Source of the DNA: Flammulina velutipes
Taxonomy: Eukaryota; Basidiomycota; Agaricomycetes; Agaricales; Physalacriaceae
Direction of reading: 5' to 3'
NCBI GenBank assembly: GCA_011800155.1
Contig: CM022373.1
Span: forward strand, 2,666,001-2,730,000
Length of the DNA stretch: 64,000 nt
The position numbers and the translations under genes are program-made. This document shows, one piece after another, positions 1 through 11,230 of the stretch. Numbering within the stretch: the first letter of the stretch is position 1; each line of letters begins with the position of its first letter. The notes under the pieces are model-generated. The model did no database searches. It was not told the DNA's origin and saw only the letters and a list, made by a program, of their open reading frames with translations.

Positions 1-220
1 AATTCAATTGCTGAGCGCACTGACGCGTCGTAGAAAAGCCTCGAAGTGGCGTAGAGATTACGTACACAAAATTGGCCATCCTTAGTTCGCGTGGCATACT
101 CGCCTTTGCGTTTAGACGTCGAGGACGACGGTTACCTCCAGCGATTCATTTTACACGTCGTCGACAACCAAAGCACTTCAAAAGGCGCTCGACAGACGCG
201 TCTACCTCTTCAGGGTCATC

Positions 221-2481
221 ATGATGAAATTCGCTAAAGCTTCCGTTATTTCCACTTTGTTTCTCGCCTTCACCACTGTTCATGGAGAAATCACGACATA
301 CGCCCAGCAAGCGCTGGAACCCACATCAACGATTACAGGAGATGCAGCGGATTACACCGGCGCAGCAGCCTACGACCCGACCGTGCTCGAACCACCACCG
401 ATCCCAGATCCTTTACCGCCCATGGCATTCGGAATACAGCTGCAGACTGGAGGAACACCAGGCGTCTCTATCAAACAAAAAGGCTCTTTCCTAGGATTCT
501 CGATAGAGATGTCTGTCTCAAACCAAGCTCGTACGTATACACTGCGTACGCGTTCAACATCTTTCTAACGCTTTCTGTTAGTGGGAAAAAACTCGTCCTA
601 CATCGCAGTGCCATTTTTGAATCTAATGGCAAACATACAACAACGAGCGGGTGAGGTCAGAGTCCGCGTCGGCGGAAACACCCAGGAAATGGCCAAACTT
701 GTGGACAGTCTACCAGACGGGCGAATGCTCGCCAAAGATATTGGACATTCCTCCAACCCTGTACGTTCGGCGCGAAGCGATATTCAATACGCTAATATTA
801 TTCTCAGACGCAAACGCCTCCACTGGATTATACCACAGATCTTTTTGTACTCATGAAAGGTATCTCCGACCTCGTCAATGTTCGCTGGTTTCTAGGTGCG
901 TTGAATCTTCTCTATCTGTACCGCATCTCATCTCTTCCCCAAGGAATCCCATTTTTCCAGACGAATCCCTTTGACATCGCTATTGCTCAATCAAGTCAAA
1001 TTATCCTCGGTGACCACCTCATCGGTTTGCAAGCAGGCAACGAACCCGATCTATATTCGCGTCATGGGCATCGTGGTTCGGATTACGCTCCTCAGAACTA
1101 TGTGGACGAATTTGGCGCCCTTGTCTCTGCTCTAGGGACCGACAGCACACGCGATATCCTTATAGGGCCCAACCTTGCCAATGCGGACTGGCAGCCCCAG
1201 CAGATATGGGAGACTGGTTTCGTCGACACCTACTCTGAAAATCTGGCTTTCCTCGCTGTCGAGCGCTACCCGACAGACAATTGCTACCAACAGTTTGGAA
1301 TTGGAGAATATCGTGACCCGCAGGAAACATTTCGCGACTTTCTTACCCACAAAGCTGGACAAAACTTGGCGGGTCAGTATATCGACTCTACGAATTACGC
1401 ACAGGAGAAAGGGAAGGAGATGTTAATGTTTGAGACAAACACGGCGTCTTGTGGTGGGTTTCCAGGCATCAGTGATTCGTTTGGTGCCGCTCTTTGGGGC
1501 TTGGATTATGGGATGCAGCTAGCGTATTCGAATTTCTCTGGCGCCTTGATGCATATGGGTGGGCAGAATGTTTATTACAACGTAAGTCGTCTTGTCAACC
1601 TTTTTTGTTCCGTTGTTCACTTTGGTTTTCTCGTAGCCGTTCACGCGTAGGTTTCGTTTCTCGCTACCAGACCTAAGCTGACTGATCCATAGCACCTCCT
1701 ACCAATCAATCGACTTCTCACCAATGGACTGTTGGTCCCATCTACTACTCGGCATTGATCATGGCAGAAGTGTTTGGCGCGTCGAACACATCTCAGATAT
1801 TGGATATGAACGCAAACGACGGCAACGAATTTACGCCGGCTTATGCGATTTATGAAAACGATACTCCAGTTCGTGTGGCGCTGTTCAACTACATCACGGA
1901 TGCTAGCGGTGGAAGCACGTATACTGTATCCATTGCAGTTGGCGGCGGCGATACGGGACAAGAAAGTGCCACTCCACCTACTGTCAAAGTCAAGTAGGGC
2001 GCCTAACATCTTGGACTTTGTTTCTTGCTGATCGCCGTTTAGATACCTTGTAGCGGACTCTGTTTCGCAAAAAGGCAACTTTCGCTGGGCTGGGCAGACA
2101 TTTGGCGACCACTTTGAGAGCGATGGGCGTCTCATGGGGGATGAGGACGTGCAGACTGTGACATGCGACCAGGCCAACAACGTCTGTACCATAACGGTGC
2201 CCGCGCCAGGGTTCGCGTTGGTGTTTTTGAAAGAGGGCGCGCATACGGAAGGAGATGGCGCACCTTCGACGACATTTGAGACCACAGCTGTGACGAGGAG
2301 GGTGAATACTGCGACAGTTGATCAAGCGGTACTAGCGACTAGCAATGGTCATGGCGGGTGGGATGAGGACAAGATGAGCAGCACGAGCAAGGGAAGCCAG
2401 AGTGGCGCGTTGACGCTCGATGTAGCGGTCGGCTTGGTGACATTGATTGTGTCGGCTTGCGTACTTCTTTTGACGAACTGA
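221..2481 (+). CDS. Secreted GH79 beta-glucuronidase-like glycoside hydrolase
   Basis: Seven exons (221-530, 582-760, 808-895, 944-1581, 1637-1646, 1693-1993, 2043-2481) join without a stop into 654 residues. A hydrophobic signal peptide opens the protein (MMKFAKASVISTLFLAF). The fold is read as the GH79 (beta/alpha)8 barrel followed by the beta-rich C-terminal domain seen in fungal members. The acid/base Glu lies in GNEPDLY (about residue 226) and the nucleophile Glu in LMFETN (about residue 356). GH79 enzymes remove glucuronic acid from arabinogalactan and similar glycans. The C-terminus ends in a hydrophobic stretch (VGLVTLIVSACVLLL), suggesting a GPI or membrane anchor, so it probably acts at the cell surface. 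Exon 5 is only 10 nt; without it the frame and the conserved PFTPPTNQST stretch are lost. Substrate is inferred from family only. Confidence 0.85.
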
Positions 2482-3057
2482 ATCGATTACCTATCGTAAT
2501 TCTCATGGACTGTAGTCTTTCTTTGTACATACATTAAATAATATATAGGCATCACATTCCGTTGACAGACATGCCGCATTGTGGCGTAAATCCAGGACAC
2601 GAGCATGCTAGGCTTTATGTCGTGTATTACATCGTTGTGATGGATGTTTTTCAATCAAATAAACAATTTCTTACTGTATTGATGTCGAGCGTGTTTTCTG
2701 AGCAGTTCAAACTGGCAAGGGCCACCAGGCGCCACCGAATGATATACAAATGGAAAGGCTGGGCATCTGATCATGCCATAGTTGTGTCCCTGATCGTGAA
2801 CAACTTGAACTTGTATCACCATGTTCGAACTGCAACGCGCCTCTTTTGCGAATAAACCCGCTAGAGCTTTCTGCAATTGCTTACCGAACGGCGAAGAATG
2901 GATTATCCCAGATGGAGCCGGCGACTGCCGAAGGCCCGCATGTTGGATGACATCACTCTCGATGCTGTTTATAAGACTCGCAGACGAAAAGGAGCTCATT
3001 TTCCCGGCCATTATTACCCCCACTCAATTCATAGTCTCCTAAACTATCTCAGAGACT
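2482..3057. other. Intergenic region between GH79 gene and sugar transporter
   Basis: It holds the GH79 3' end, with an AT-rich polyadenylation-like stretch near 2535, and the promoter of the next gene. Short open frames here show no recognisable protein and no splice support. Confidence 0.6.
2970..2975 (+). promoter_or_regulatory. Candidate TATA box of the sugar transporter
   Basis: TATAAG lies 88 nt upstream of the chosen ATG at 3058, a plausible distance for a fungal core promoter. No transcription start can be seen, so this is inference. Confidence 0.35.
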
Positions 3058-5052
3058 ATGGCCCTATTCCATGTGTACGTCCATTTTTAAACATGTCAGC
3101 CTCTCGTCCCAATGATTTTCAAGACAAGGAGTACCAATTGGTGGCGTAGCCATTATGCTCGCAATCGTCGCGAGCATGGGAGGATTTATCTTTGGTTATG
3201 ATACTGGACAAATTTCCGACATCCTTCTCATGGACGACTTTTTAACGCGCTTCGGCGACTGTTCCACTGCTGGAGACGCATCGACATGCCATTTCAGTGA
3301 CGTTCGATCAGGTCTCATCGTTGGTTTACTTTCCATCGGAACGTTGTTCGGTGCTCTCATCGGTGCTCCGTGCGTGTTTTCTTAGTAGTCGGTATGTTTT
3401 CTGACATAGTTGGGCACAGAACTGCCGACTTTCTCGGTCGCCGCTATGCTATGGTTGTGGAGTGTGTTATTTTTGCCATCGGTGTTGTTATCCAGATGGT
3501 CAGCTTCAGTTCATGGGTACAATTCGCCCTTGGTCGTCTTGTCAGTGGTTTAGGAGTAGGCGCTCTCAGTGCAGCAGTACCAATGGCATGTCTCACTACA
3601 TCCGGCTATGTTCTTGTTATTGACGACCTGCGTAGTATCAAGCGGAAACCGCACCTCCTCAGATTCGTGGTACACTCACAGCCACTTATCAGTTGTTCAT
3701 CACATTCGGTATTCTCGTCGCATGTAAGTGCTCTCGTTTCAGTTTTTTCTCTCAAGTTTGACGTGAAATTAGATTGTGTTTCTATCGGTTCTCGTGAAAT
3801 AGAGGGTCCAGGATCATGGCGTACAGTCGTCGGTATAGGTCTTGCATGGCCTGCCATCTTGAGCGTGGGTATCCTGTTCATGCCCGAATCTCCCCGTTGG
3901 CTTGCAAAGCACGGAAAAATGGATGCCGCTCGCCGATCTGTCGCACGCGTCCGTGGTATTCCGCGCTCAGAGGAAACGACGGACCCTCTGATAAACCGGG
4001 AAGTCGAGGAAATTCGAAGTAATGTGGAATATGAGCAGAACATCTCTGCTGGGTGGTTGGACTGCTTCAAACCGAAGAACAAGACACTCTACCGAACTCT
4101 ATTGGGTAAGGTTTCTCCCAATCATCAGTCCCATCGGAATTGACTAAATCCATAGGTATGGCACTGCAAACGTTCCAACAGCTGACGGGAGCCAACTACT
4201 TCTTCTACTATGGAGCGACAATCTTCACATCTGTCGGAATTGAAGATTCATTTGTAACACAAATCATTCTGGGTGCGGTCAACTTTATTTGCACATTTGG
4301 TGGACTGTATGTTATGGAGAAGGTAAGCAGTCATTTTGAGGTATCACTCACTGGCTCATCCTGTATTCAGTTCGGCCGTCGTATTCCCCTCATCGTCGGC
4401 GGGATCTGGAATTCAGCATGGTTGTTTGTTTTCGCTGCAGCCGGGACTGCTAGGGACCCCACTGTCGACCAGGGCATTGGAAAGCTGATGATCGTCTCTG
4501 CTTGCATGTTTATTTTCGGATACGCCATGACCTGGGCTCCCGGAGTGTGGATCCTTATCGGAGAGACGTTCCCTACCCGTACACGAGCGAAACAAGGTGC
4601 ACTCGCCACTGCATCGAATTGGCTCATGAATTTCCTCTTGGCCTTTTTCACGCCCTTCATCGTGAGTGCAATCGAGTTCCGATATGGTTTCGTCTTCGCT
4701 TGTATGTACATTCTTCATTACGGCCTTTCACAACCTTCTAACCAATCTTCTAGCCTGTAATCTCGTCGGGAGCATGATTGTATACTTCTTCCTCTACGAG
4801 TCTTCCGACCTTTCTTTGGAGGGCGTTGACCAGGTACGAGCTGCCTTCTGTCAGCAGTGATTCCAACTCAATATTGCTAAGATGTACAACGATCCCGATT
4901 GCAAAGCGTGGACGTCGCGCAAATGGGCGCCGCCAGGTTACAAAAACCGCACTGATCTCATCGAGCAAGTCAGAGCCGCTCAGTCGGGCAAACCTCTGGC
5001 GGATATTCAGACCGACCACATAGAGGACAACGTGCAGGAGAAGAGGGTGTAA
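3058..5052 (+). CDS. MFS sugar (hexose) transporter
   Basis: Nine exons (3058-3074, 3124-3369, 3420-3585, 3636-3723, 3773-4105, 4156-4322, 4371-4701, 4754-4833, 4882-5052) give 532 residues. Sugar-porter family marks are clear: GGFIFGYDTGQIS in helix 1, DFLGRR between helices 2 and 3, PESPRWLAKHG in the central loop, QQLTGANYFFYYG in helix 7, and GETFPTRTRAK after helix 10. The length and an expected twelve helices fit plasma-membrane hexose/proton symporters or facilitators. The start uses a 17-nt first exon; it is the ATG whose splice restores the frame into GGVAIMLAIVASMGG. The third intron (3586-3635) begins with GC rather than GT. The transported sugar cannot be told from sequence. Confidence 0.88.
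3586..3635 (+). other. GC-AG intron in the sugar transporter
   Basis: The only junction that joins SAAVPM to YQAETAPPQIRGT removes 50 nt beginning GCATGT and ending GTAG. No GT donor nearby keeps the frame. GC-AG introns are a known minor class. Confidence 0.75.
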
Positions 5053-5530
5053 TATTAATACGGTTGGCAGCGGTTTTTCTCTTCTACATTATTCTTAGTC
5101 TATCAAAGTAATTTTATATGTCCCAGACCTATAACTGGTATGGTATTGCGCCTGTAAGACAGCACAGTAACGAATTGCATCCGGGTGTTGTGTGTACCTG
5201 GAATTATGGATTGTGCAGTTCTGATTGTGACGTAATAATATTAGGCAGCGGGACAAAAAGCTGTGCTGTGTGGGCTGGTTGTGCTCTGACCGCCATCCTC
5301 TACAAGAACTAGCCAACGATTGAGCCTCAACGTCAAGGCATGAATTCGACTGGAAGCCGCGACGACCGAGGCGGAGAATACCATTTTCTTCCGTGCGTCA
5401 TCATCACATCCCATCGACGAATTTTGACGCATGCAACATTGTAGGCAGTCGGTGTATTGGAAATCATTCGATACTATCGGGTCAGTTCTACCGTAACGAA
5501 TTTTGGGCTCACTAACCGTTATTTAGCGTG
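5053..5530. other. Intergenic region before F-box gene
   Basis: No gene seen. TTTAG at 5522-5526, a few bases before the F-box start, could be the acceptor of a 5' UTR intron. Confidence 0.5.
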
Positions 5531-7289
5531 ATGGATGATGAACAACCACTTGATGCCGCTCGCGATAGGTTGCAGGAAAACGTTCATCACAAACACGAAC
5601 ACAGACTCACACTCCCGCGTTTAACACCCTTCCCCCTACTAGCAACACTACCCAACGAGCTCCTTCTCCACATATTTACATACCTAAACACCAACGACCT
5701 ATCCCATGTGTCCAGGTCCTGTTGGACGTTCTACAACCTATCCATCAAAGGACTCTTACGCCATCTAACATGGAGTGCCAATTCTCGTTCTACATTCTCG
5801 TCGATGATCTGGAATAATAGCAAACCGGAATACGACAGGGTTCCTGTATCATTGACGCTGTCCGGCCTGCGGACAAATGCATTCACACACCTCTACGATC
5901 GGTTTAGGACCTTTACCTCTTTACGGACAATTCAGTTTGCCAATTTTGATCTTTCTGGATCACCCATTGTTTACGAGATAATGGCCAATTTTCCTAACCT
6001 ACGGACACTCTCATTCCTCAAATGCACCCTACCCGCTTGCTCTTCGGAAGTTGCTGCCACCTTGGCGGACTTGCCTCTTGAAGAGCTTGACATGATGTTT
6101 ATTACATGGGAACTCGCTAGTGGCGGAGCCAATGGTCACCATCACTATCCTCATGGACACCTGGTTAACGGGGGGCTGAATGTTCCCATCCCCGCCCACG
6201 GCCCCGTCGTGCCTCCTCCAGCCAATGTCGCTCCACCTATCTGGCACACATGGGGACCTCCGCTTCAAGCCTTTGCCCACTTTGGTGCACCAGGGGGTCC
6301 TGCAGCCAGTAATGCTGCTGTCCAGGCCATCCTAACTGCCCACCATAATCAATTCGCCCACCTCTTCGTCCCTCAGCATCCTCCCCCACAACCTGCACCT
6401 TTCCCCGCTGGTGTCGTTCCTCGTTATGCTGCCCTCAATCTCACATCCGCTCGGAACCTAAAAGTTCTCCGTTTGGACTGGACTGATGCTATTGCTATGT
6501 ACGTTTTCAACGAGAAGACGATGCACAATCCATTTAGCATTGCGAATTTGCACACGCTAGAGTTGCGGGGCTTGGACGAGGGGAAGATCATGGGCGGAAG
6601 CGTGCACGAGTATCTCATGCTTACCGTCCGCCTACTTCGTGGGTGCCCTCGCCTGGAACGATTGGGCATGATGCCCGACGTCCGATTGAAGAGGCTCCCG
6701 CTCCCACCGGCATTAAACTCCTTGCATACTTTCCACGGGCCCTTGGACACGTTGCAGGTATTCAAGATTCAGAACAATGTCCGACACATCGTGGCGGTCA
6801 ACGAGATCAATGTGTCGAGATTGCCGTACCACCTCCCAGCCTCGTTACCGGTACTGGAGAGCATGGAACTGAAGCTTCCTGCGTGGGATATCGAGATCCT
6901 TCATTGCGCTGTACAAGTGTTTCCGACTGTGAAGGACTTGAGGATCAAGTATTATGGGGCGGCTGATCCGGACTCGGTATGTTCAAATCATCTCTATTCG
7001 GAACGCTAGCTCATACGTACTCTAGCAAATACTCATGTCCTTCCCGTATGAGTTCCTGCCCTTGCTGCCGAATCTTGAGATCCTTCATCTCTATGGAATT
7101 GGGCGTTCGAGAGAAAAGACCTTTAAGGATGGATTCCCGCTCCTGCGGATGGCGAAACTACGACTGGGAAGACTTATGGAGGTGCGGCTACAGGCAGGCG
7201 CACTTTGGCGGAGGGCTACAGTGTATGACACCGAGTGGAATATGAGGTTGGACAAGGAGGAGCCGATCCCGTTTGAGGATAATCGCTAA
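5531..7289 (+). CDS. F-box domain protein
   Basis: Two exons (5531-6976 and 7026-7289) give 569 residues. An F-box is visible near residues 36-80 (LATLPNELLLHIFTYLN, then LSHVSRSCWTFYNLSIKGLL). The remainder has leucine-rich-repeat-like spacing (LRTLSFLKC, LEELDMMF, LKVLRLDW, LHTLELRGL, LEILHLYGIG), as in the large basidiomycete F-box/LRR-like families. F-box proteins bind Skp1 and present substrates to SCF ubiquitin ligases. The substrate is unknown. A proline-, alanine- and histidine-rich insert (about residues 200-300) separates the repeats. Confidence 0.75.
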
Positions 7290-7503
7290 CGGACGGCGGT
7301 GTAAGAATTTAGCGTGCTGTATCTAGTACTGATTGTTTATATGTTTCTAGCGCGTCGTCGCCTGTACTCACAACGTTTGTAGCCATCCACGGAATATTTA
7401 TGCGGATTTAACGATTATTTATGTCAAAGTTCTTCTCGACAAGCAATCCTTCTTTCTTCCAATTTCTGCGCGGAGTTTGAATATTCCCTTCCACTTGACC
7501 ACG

Positions 7504-8847
7504 ATGGTCTCTGCACCAAATAATAAGAGGTTCTTCCTCTTCGGCTACCCCGTAGCGCATTCCGCCAGCCCATCCTTCCAGAATTGTTGCTTCGACCATA
7601 TGGACACTGGAAACCAATTCTCGACCTGGTCAACCAGTAAGGTCACAGACGAGATGATGGAAATGCTGACCAGTGACGAATGTGGGGGATCTGCGTATGT
7701 TGGACATATTGACGCTTATATAGACACTGACTTCGTTTTCTCAATCCAATAGAGTGACTATGCCTATAAAAGCGGCGATCATCCCTTTCCTCGACGAAGT
7801 ATCTCCGGAGTCAAAAATCACCGACGCGTGTAATACCATTGTGAAGGTTTCAACGGGACCATCTGGAATACCTAAACTCGTTGGGCAAAATACTGATAGT
7901 TCGTTGCTTTATATTATCAGCCTTTAGTCAAATCTGACTTGCGTGGTAGTTCTCGGAGTCAGAAATTCTTTGATAAACGGCCTCCGTTCACAGTTTCTCT
8001 CCCATTCCATATCCCCAAGCGCATGCTACCCGAAGGGATCCGGTGCAGGCCTCATTGTAGGAGGAGGGGCGACCACACGCTCAGCCGCATATGCTCTGAC
8101 TCTCCTCGGACTGTCCCCCATCTTTCTTGTCAACCGAGATCCAGCTGAAGTCCAATTCGTGCGGGACTCTATGGCTCATCTTACGTTCATACACCTACGA
8201 AACCCGGATGATGTTGAAATCCACCTGGGACAGGGTCTCAAACAAAAACCTACGCTACTCATGGCTGTGGGTGCCATACGTGAGTAGCTACGTCGACAAG
8301 GGGTGCTATACTAATTTAGTAAGCTGCCATCCCCCCTGCCACACATGCTGAGCGCATGGTCTATACCACGGTCATGTCCGTCTTGACTATTCCGTATATC
8401 GCACCGACTATGTTGTCCGATCTTCCGTTCCCCACAAAACGCATATTTTTAGAGATGCCGGTACGTGCGTTTTCGTCAACCTACAGTTTAAATCTAAGAT
8501 TTTCGTCATTGACAGTACAAGCCTCGTCGGACACCCATGCTCCAGATTGCCGAGGCCATGGGCTGGCATGGTATAAACGGTATTCAGGTCCGTTCATTCT
8601 CAATTCGACGGATCGTGCTTACACCTGTTAGGCCATGATTGAACAAGGTCTAGCACAACAACGAATGTGGTACACAGGCAAAGCCACCGTGGAAGTGGGA
8701 AGCGATAGCACAATCTTACCACCTGAGGTAGAAGTGGCGGCACGTAGACTCGCGGAAGAAATGGACGATATCATGGTAGAGAAAGAGGAAGACAGAGCAA
8801 CTGGAAGAGAAACTAAGGGAGATAATAACACACGTAGCTCGATCTGA
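7504..8847 (+). CDS. Shikimate/quinate dehydrogenase-like protein
   Basis: Six exons (7504-7694, 7753-7898, 7950-8279, 8324-8460, 8516-8587, 8632-8847) give 363 residues. The N-terminal substrate domain has the SASPSFQN variant of the family SxSPxxHN signature, the catalytic lysine in VTMPIK, and NTD in GQNTDILGV. The Rossmann domain has GLIVGGGATTRSAAYAL followed by VNRD, consistent with NADP binding. Such stand-alone fungal proteins act in quinate/shikimate catabolism or are divergent relatives; the anabolic step is normally in the pentafunctional AROM protein. The C-terminus ends in an acidic, charged tail. The gene converges on the next one with 13 bp between stop codons. Its last exon is also present as a decayed copy near 9945-10210. 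Confidence 0.75.
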
Positions 8848-9922
8848 AACCTTGTTTCTTTCATCTCCTTCCATCGGGCCCAGAACCATGCAATATAGAA
8901 TGACCAGCGGTACTGTGTTGAGGTGGATCCGAAGTATGAAGTGCCTCCAACTCGTAGGAGTTTATGGTTCCCTGTGCATGCACTTTCACCAAGTCTCTTG
9001 TGGATTCTACCTCCGAATCGGACCCATCCCACTCATGGGCCTGGGGTTCAACACCTTCGTCCAGGTGTGCATACCCACCTCCCTCCCTCTGCCGATAAAA
9101 CAGGATACCTTTGTAGTGGGAAAGAACCAGAGCACAATACATCATAGGCCCGCTTGCAATAATAAAAAGGGTGATGATATCCCCGTAGCTGTACTGCCCC
9201 CATTGCGACTGGCACCATTCTTCAGCTGCGTCGACAGTCCAGTCATTCTCTGTAGAGTTGGTATAAGAATGAAGAGGATCCCAATAGGTGATCCCCTCTG
9301 TCGAATTACGAGTCTCCACACATGTTGATAGCAATATGTCCTGGGAAATGAGCATTAGTCGGGATATTGCAGTTTTGACAGAGGGACAGCACCTTCTTTT
9401 GATCATTCAACGTGAAATTCAACACCCACGGCGCAGTGGCGAGGAAGACCGTAAGGACCGAGAGAGCTATGTTGAGCCTTAGTAGCATAAGGTTTTTTAC
9501 GATCCCTGCTACGATCCCAAAGATCTATGGATGAACAAACTTAGACATGAATTTACACCAAAAGGAAATCAACGACGTACCCCGCAGAAAATCATCACCG
9601 CATACAAAACAATGATTGATATACAATATCTACGGAAGAGAGGCATCTTGGGTGGAACGTTCATGGCCATTGTTATAGCGATGATGAGATTGAACAAGCC
9701 GGCCCCGGATGTCACGAATCCCGCAAAACAGATCCCAAAGGAATGGGTTTGGTAAACCGCAAAGGGGTCTTCCGTCTTCGCCTTCTCAGCATCGACAGAA
9801 GCGGTGAAGGGACCCGATTCAGGCGGCACAATGGGTGGGTCCAGTTGGTCGTCTCTCATGGGTGTAAGAGTCAAAGCCAAGTAACATCAAATTTATAGGA
9901 GTACTTAGGAAGTACCTGATCG
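8632..9922. repeat. Left unit of tandem segmental duplication A
   Basis: The unit runs from the last exon of the dehydrogenase-like gene through the four-helix membrane gene and ends at the short repeat aagtacctgatcg. The same order and orientation recur at about 9945-11125. Confidence 0.7.
8861..9859 (-). CDS. Four-helix membrane protein of unknown function
   Basis: Three exons read from the minus strand (9859-9581, 9524-9393, 9340-8861) give 296 residues. I do not recognise a named family. Four hydrophobic segments are visible: two in exon 1 (FGICFAGFVTSGAGLFNLII and ISIIVLYAVMIF), one in exon 2 (LNIALSVLTVFLATAPWVL) and one in exon 3 (IITLFIIASGPMMYCALVL). Between helices 3 and 4 lies a probable non-cytosolic loop with NST and NSTEND glycosylation-type sequons and two cysteines. 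The C-terminal 90 residues are hydrophilic. The gene has a frameshifted tandem copy at 10238-11091. Basidiomycete genomes carry many such orphan small membrane proteins. Confidence 0.6.
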
Positions 9923-9944
9923 CATTGTGGGCCAGCCGCCTCCG

Positions 9945-10210
9945 CATAGAGAATTTGGTTGAACAAGGTCTATGCAAAGCCATCGTCGAAGTGGACAGTG
10001 AGAGCGCGCTATTACCTCCCGAGACACTGTAGGCGCACGTAGACCGGCTGTAGGCGCACGTAGACCGGGATAACCAACATAATTATGGTAGAGAAATAAG
10101 AAGACAGCAGGGCAAGATCGACCTAAAACGCCATTTCTCTCAGAATATTTCCTTTCTGTCGGCACCCAGAACCAGCAGAAGGACATACGATACTGTGTTG
10201 AGGCTCGTTG
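9945..10210 (+). pseudogene. Remnant of dehydrogenase-like last exon and 3' flank
   Basis: Gaacaaggtcta at 9961 and the following bases match 8641 onward, including the gcaaagcca and gaagtgg blocks and the 3' flank up to actgtgttgagg. About 20 bases near the start are deleted and a stop (ctgtag) interrupts the frame. No upstream exons accompany it, so it cannot make the enzyme. Confidence 0.7.
10027..10068. repeat. Two exact tandem copies of a 21-nt unit
   Basis: Copies at 10027-10047 and 10048-10068 are identical and begin ctgtaggcgcacg. The intact paralogous exon has a single related stretch (ggcggcacgtagactc), so the doubling happened after the segment was copied. Confidence 0.85.
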
Positions 10211-10237
10211 GTCTGCGACGTGCTTTCCTATGAATGC

Positions 10238-11091
10238 CTAGTACACTTTCTCCGAGTTCTCAGATCCTCCTTTCTCCTGTCCATAGATCTGTGGGTGAAG
10301 ACTCTCGTCCAAGTGTGAATATTTACCTTCCTCCCTCAAGCTCTGCTTGTAAAGCAGGATGTCTTTGTAGTTGAAATAGACGCAAAAGAAATAGCCGATA
10401 TAGCCGATCCCGTTACCGATGAAGTAGCAAATATTCGAGAAGTGGTCCTTCCCCCATTGCAATTGGCACCACTTTTCAGCAGCTTCAAGGCTCCAGTCAT
10501 GATTAGTGGAGTCTGTGTAGGAATCGAGAGGATCCCAGTAGCTAATTCCGATTGTTGAATTACGGGTTTCCACGCAGGTTGATAGTAATGTCCTGGAGAC
10601 AGAGTAGAGTATTAGACAAAAGTCGAATTCCAGTGAGACAGTACCTTATTTTGACCATTCATGATGAATTTCGTCATCCGCGGCATACAGACGCAGAAGA
10701 TCGCGAATGCTGCCAGAAAGGTGTTGAGCTTCAGTAGCCCAAGACGTTTTGCATCAACGGACAATTGAGACACAGATTTCTACCAGAAGGAAATTAACGA
10801 CGTACCCCGCAGAGAGCCATCATCAGATATATGACAGTGATAGTTATAGGGTAAGTACATACGAAAGTGAGGTATGTTTTTGGGGACTTGCGTTATCCTG
10901 ACTGCAAAGCCAATGGCACTGCCTAAGCCTGTCATGAGTCCCACAAAAGAGATTACTTGATGACATATTTTGTGAGCCTCCAAGGGGTCTTCCATTTCCG
11001 CCTTCTCAGCGTCGATAGAAGTCGGAGAGGGAGCGGGGCGACAGATGACTTGAAGGGGTTGTCTTGCATGAGTGTATGAGCCAAGTAACAT
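10238..11091 (-). pseudogene. Frameshifted copy of the four-helix membrane protein
   Basis: It aligns with the intact gene at 8861-9859 over all three exons: IDAEKAEMEDP matches VDAEKAKTEDP, and METRNSTIGISYWDPLDSYT matches VETRNSTEGITYWDPLHSYT. Three frame breaks separate the parts. The segment from the original ATG to DAEK is 10 nt shorter, a net 4 nt is gained before the hydrophobic ITITVIYLMMALCG stretch, and 2 nt are missing at the start of exon 3. An alternative upstream ATG at 11091 (MLLGSYTH) opens part of exon 1 only. A short product from exon 3 remains possible. Confidence 0.65.
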
Positions 11092-11230
11092 AAAAGAAAG
11101 GAGCGCTTTGCAAGTACCTGATCGAGTTTATGACTCCTAAGACTTACCGTATCGCGCCGCACCAGCTAGTTGTTCAGATTTGCCACTAGATTGCCACCCA
11201 AATACCTACATGGTCCAAATTGAGAATAAT

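Larger units (their letters stand above)
9945..11125. repeat. Right, decayed unit of tandem segmental duplication A
   Basis: It matches 8632-9922 in order: dehydrogenase last-exon remnant, 3' flank, then the membrane-protein copy. It closes with the same aagtacctgatcg-type junction sequence near 11113. Both genes in it are damaged. Confidence 0.7.
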
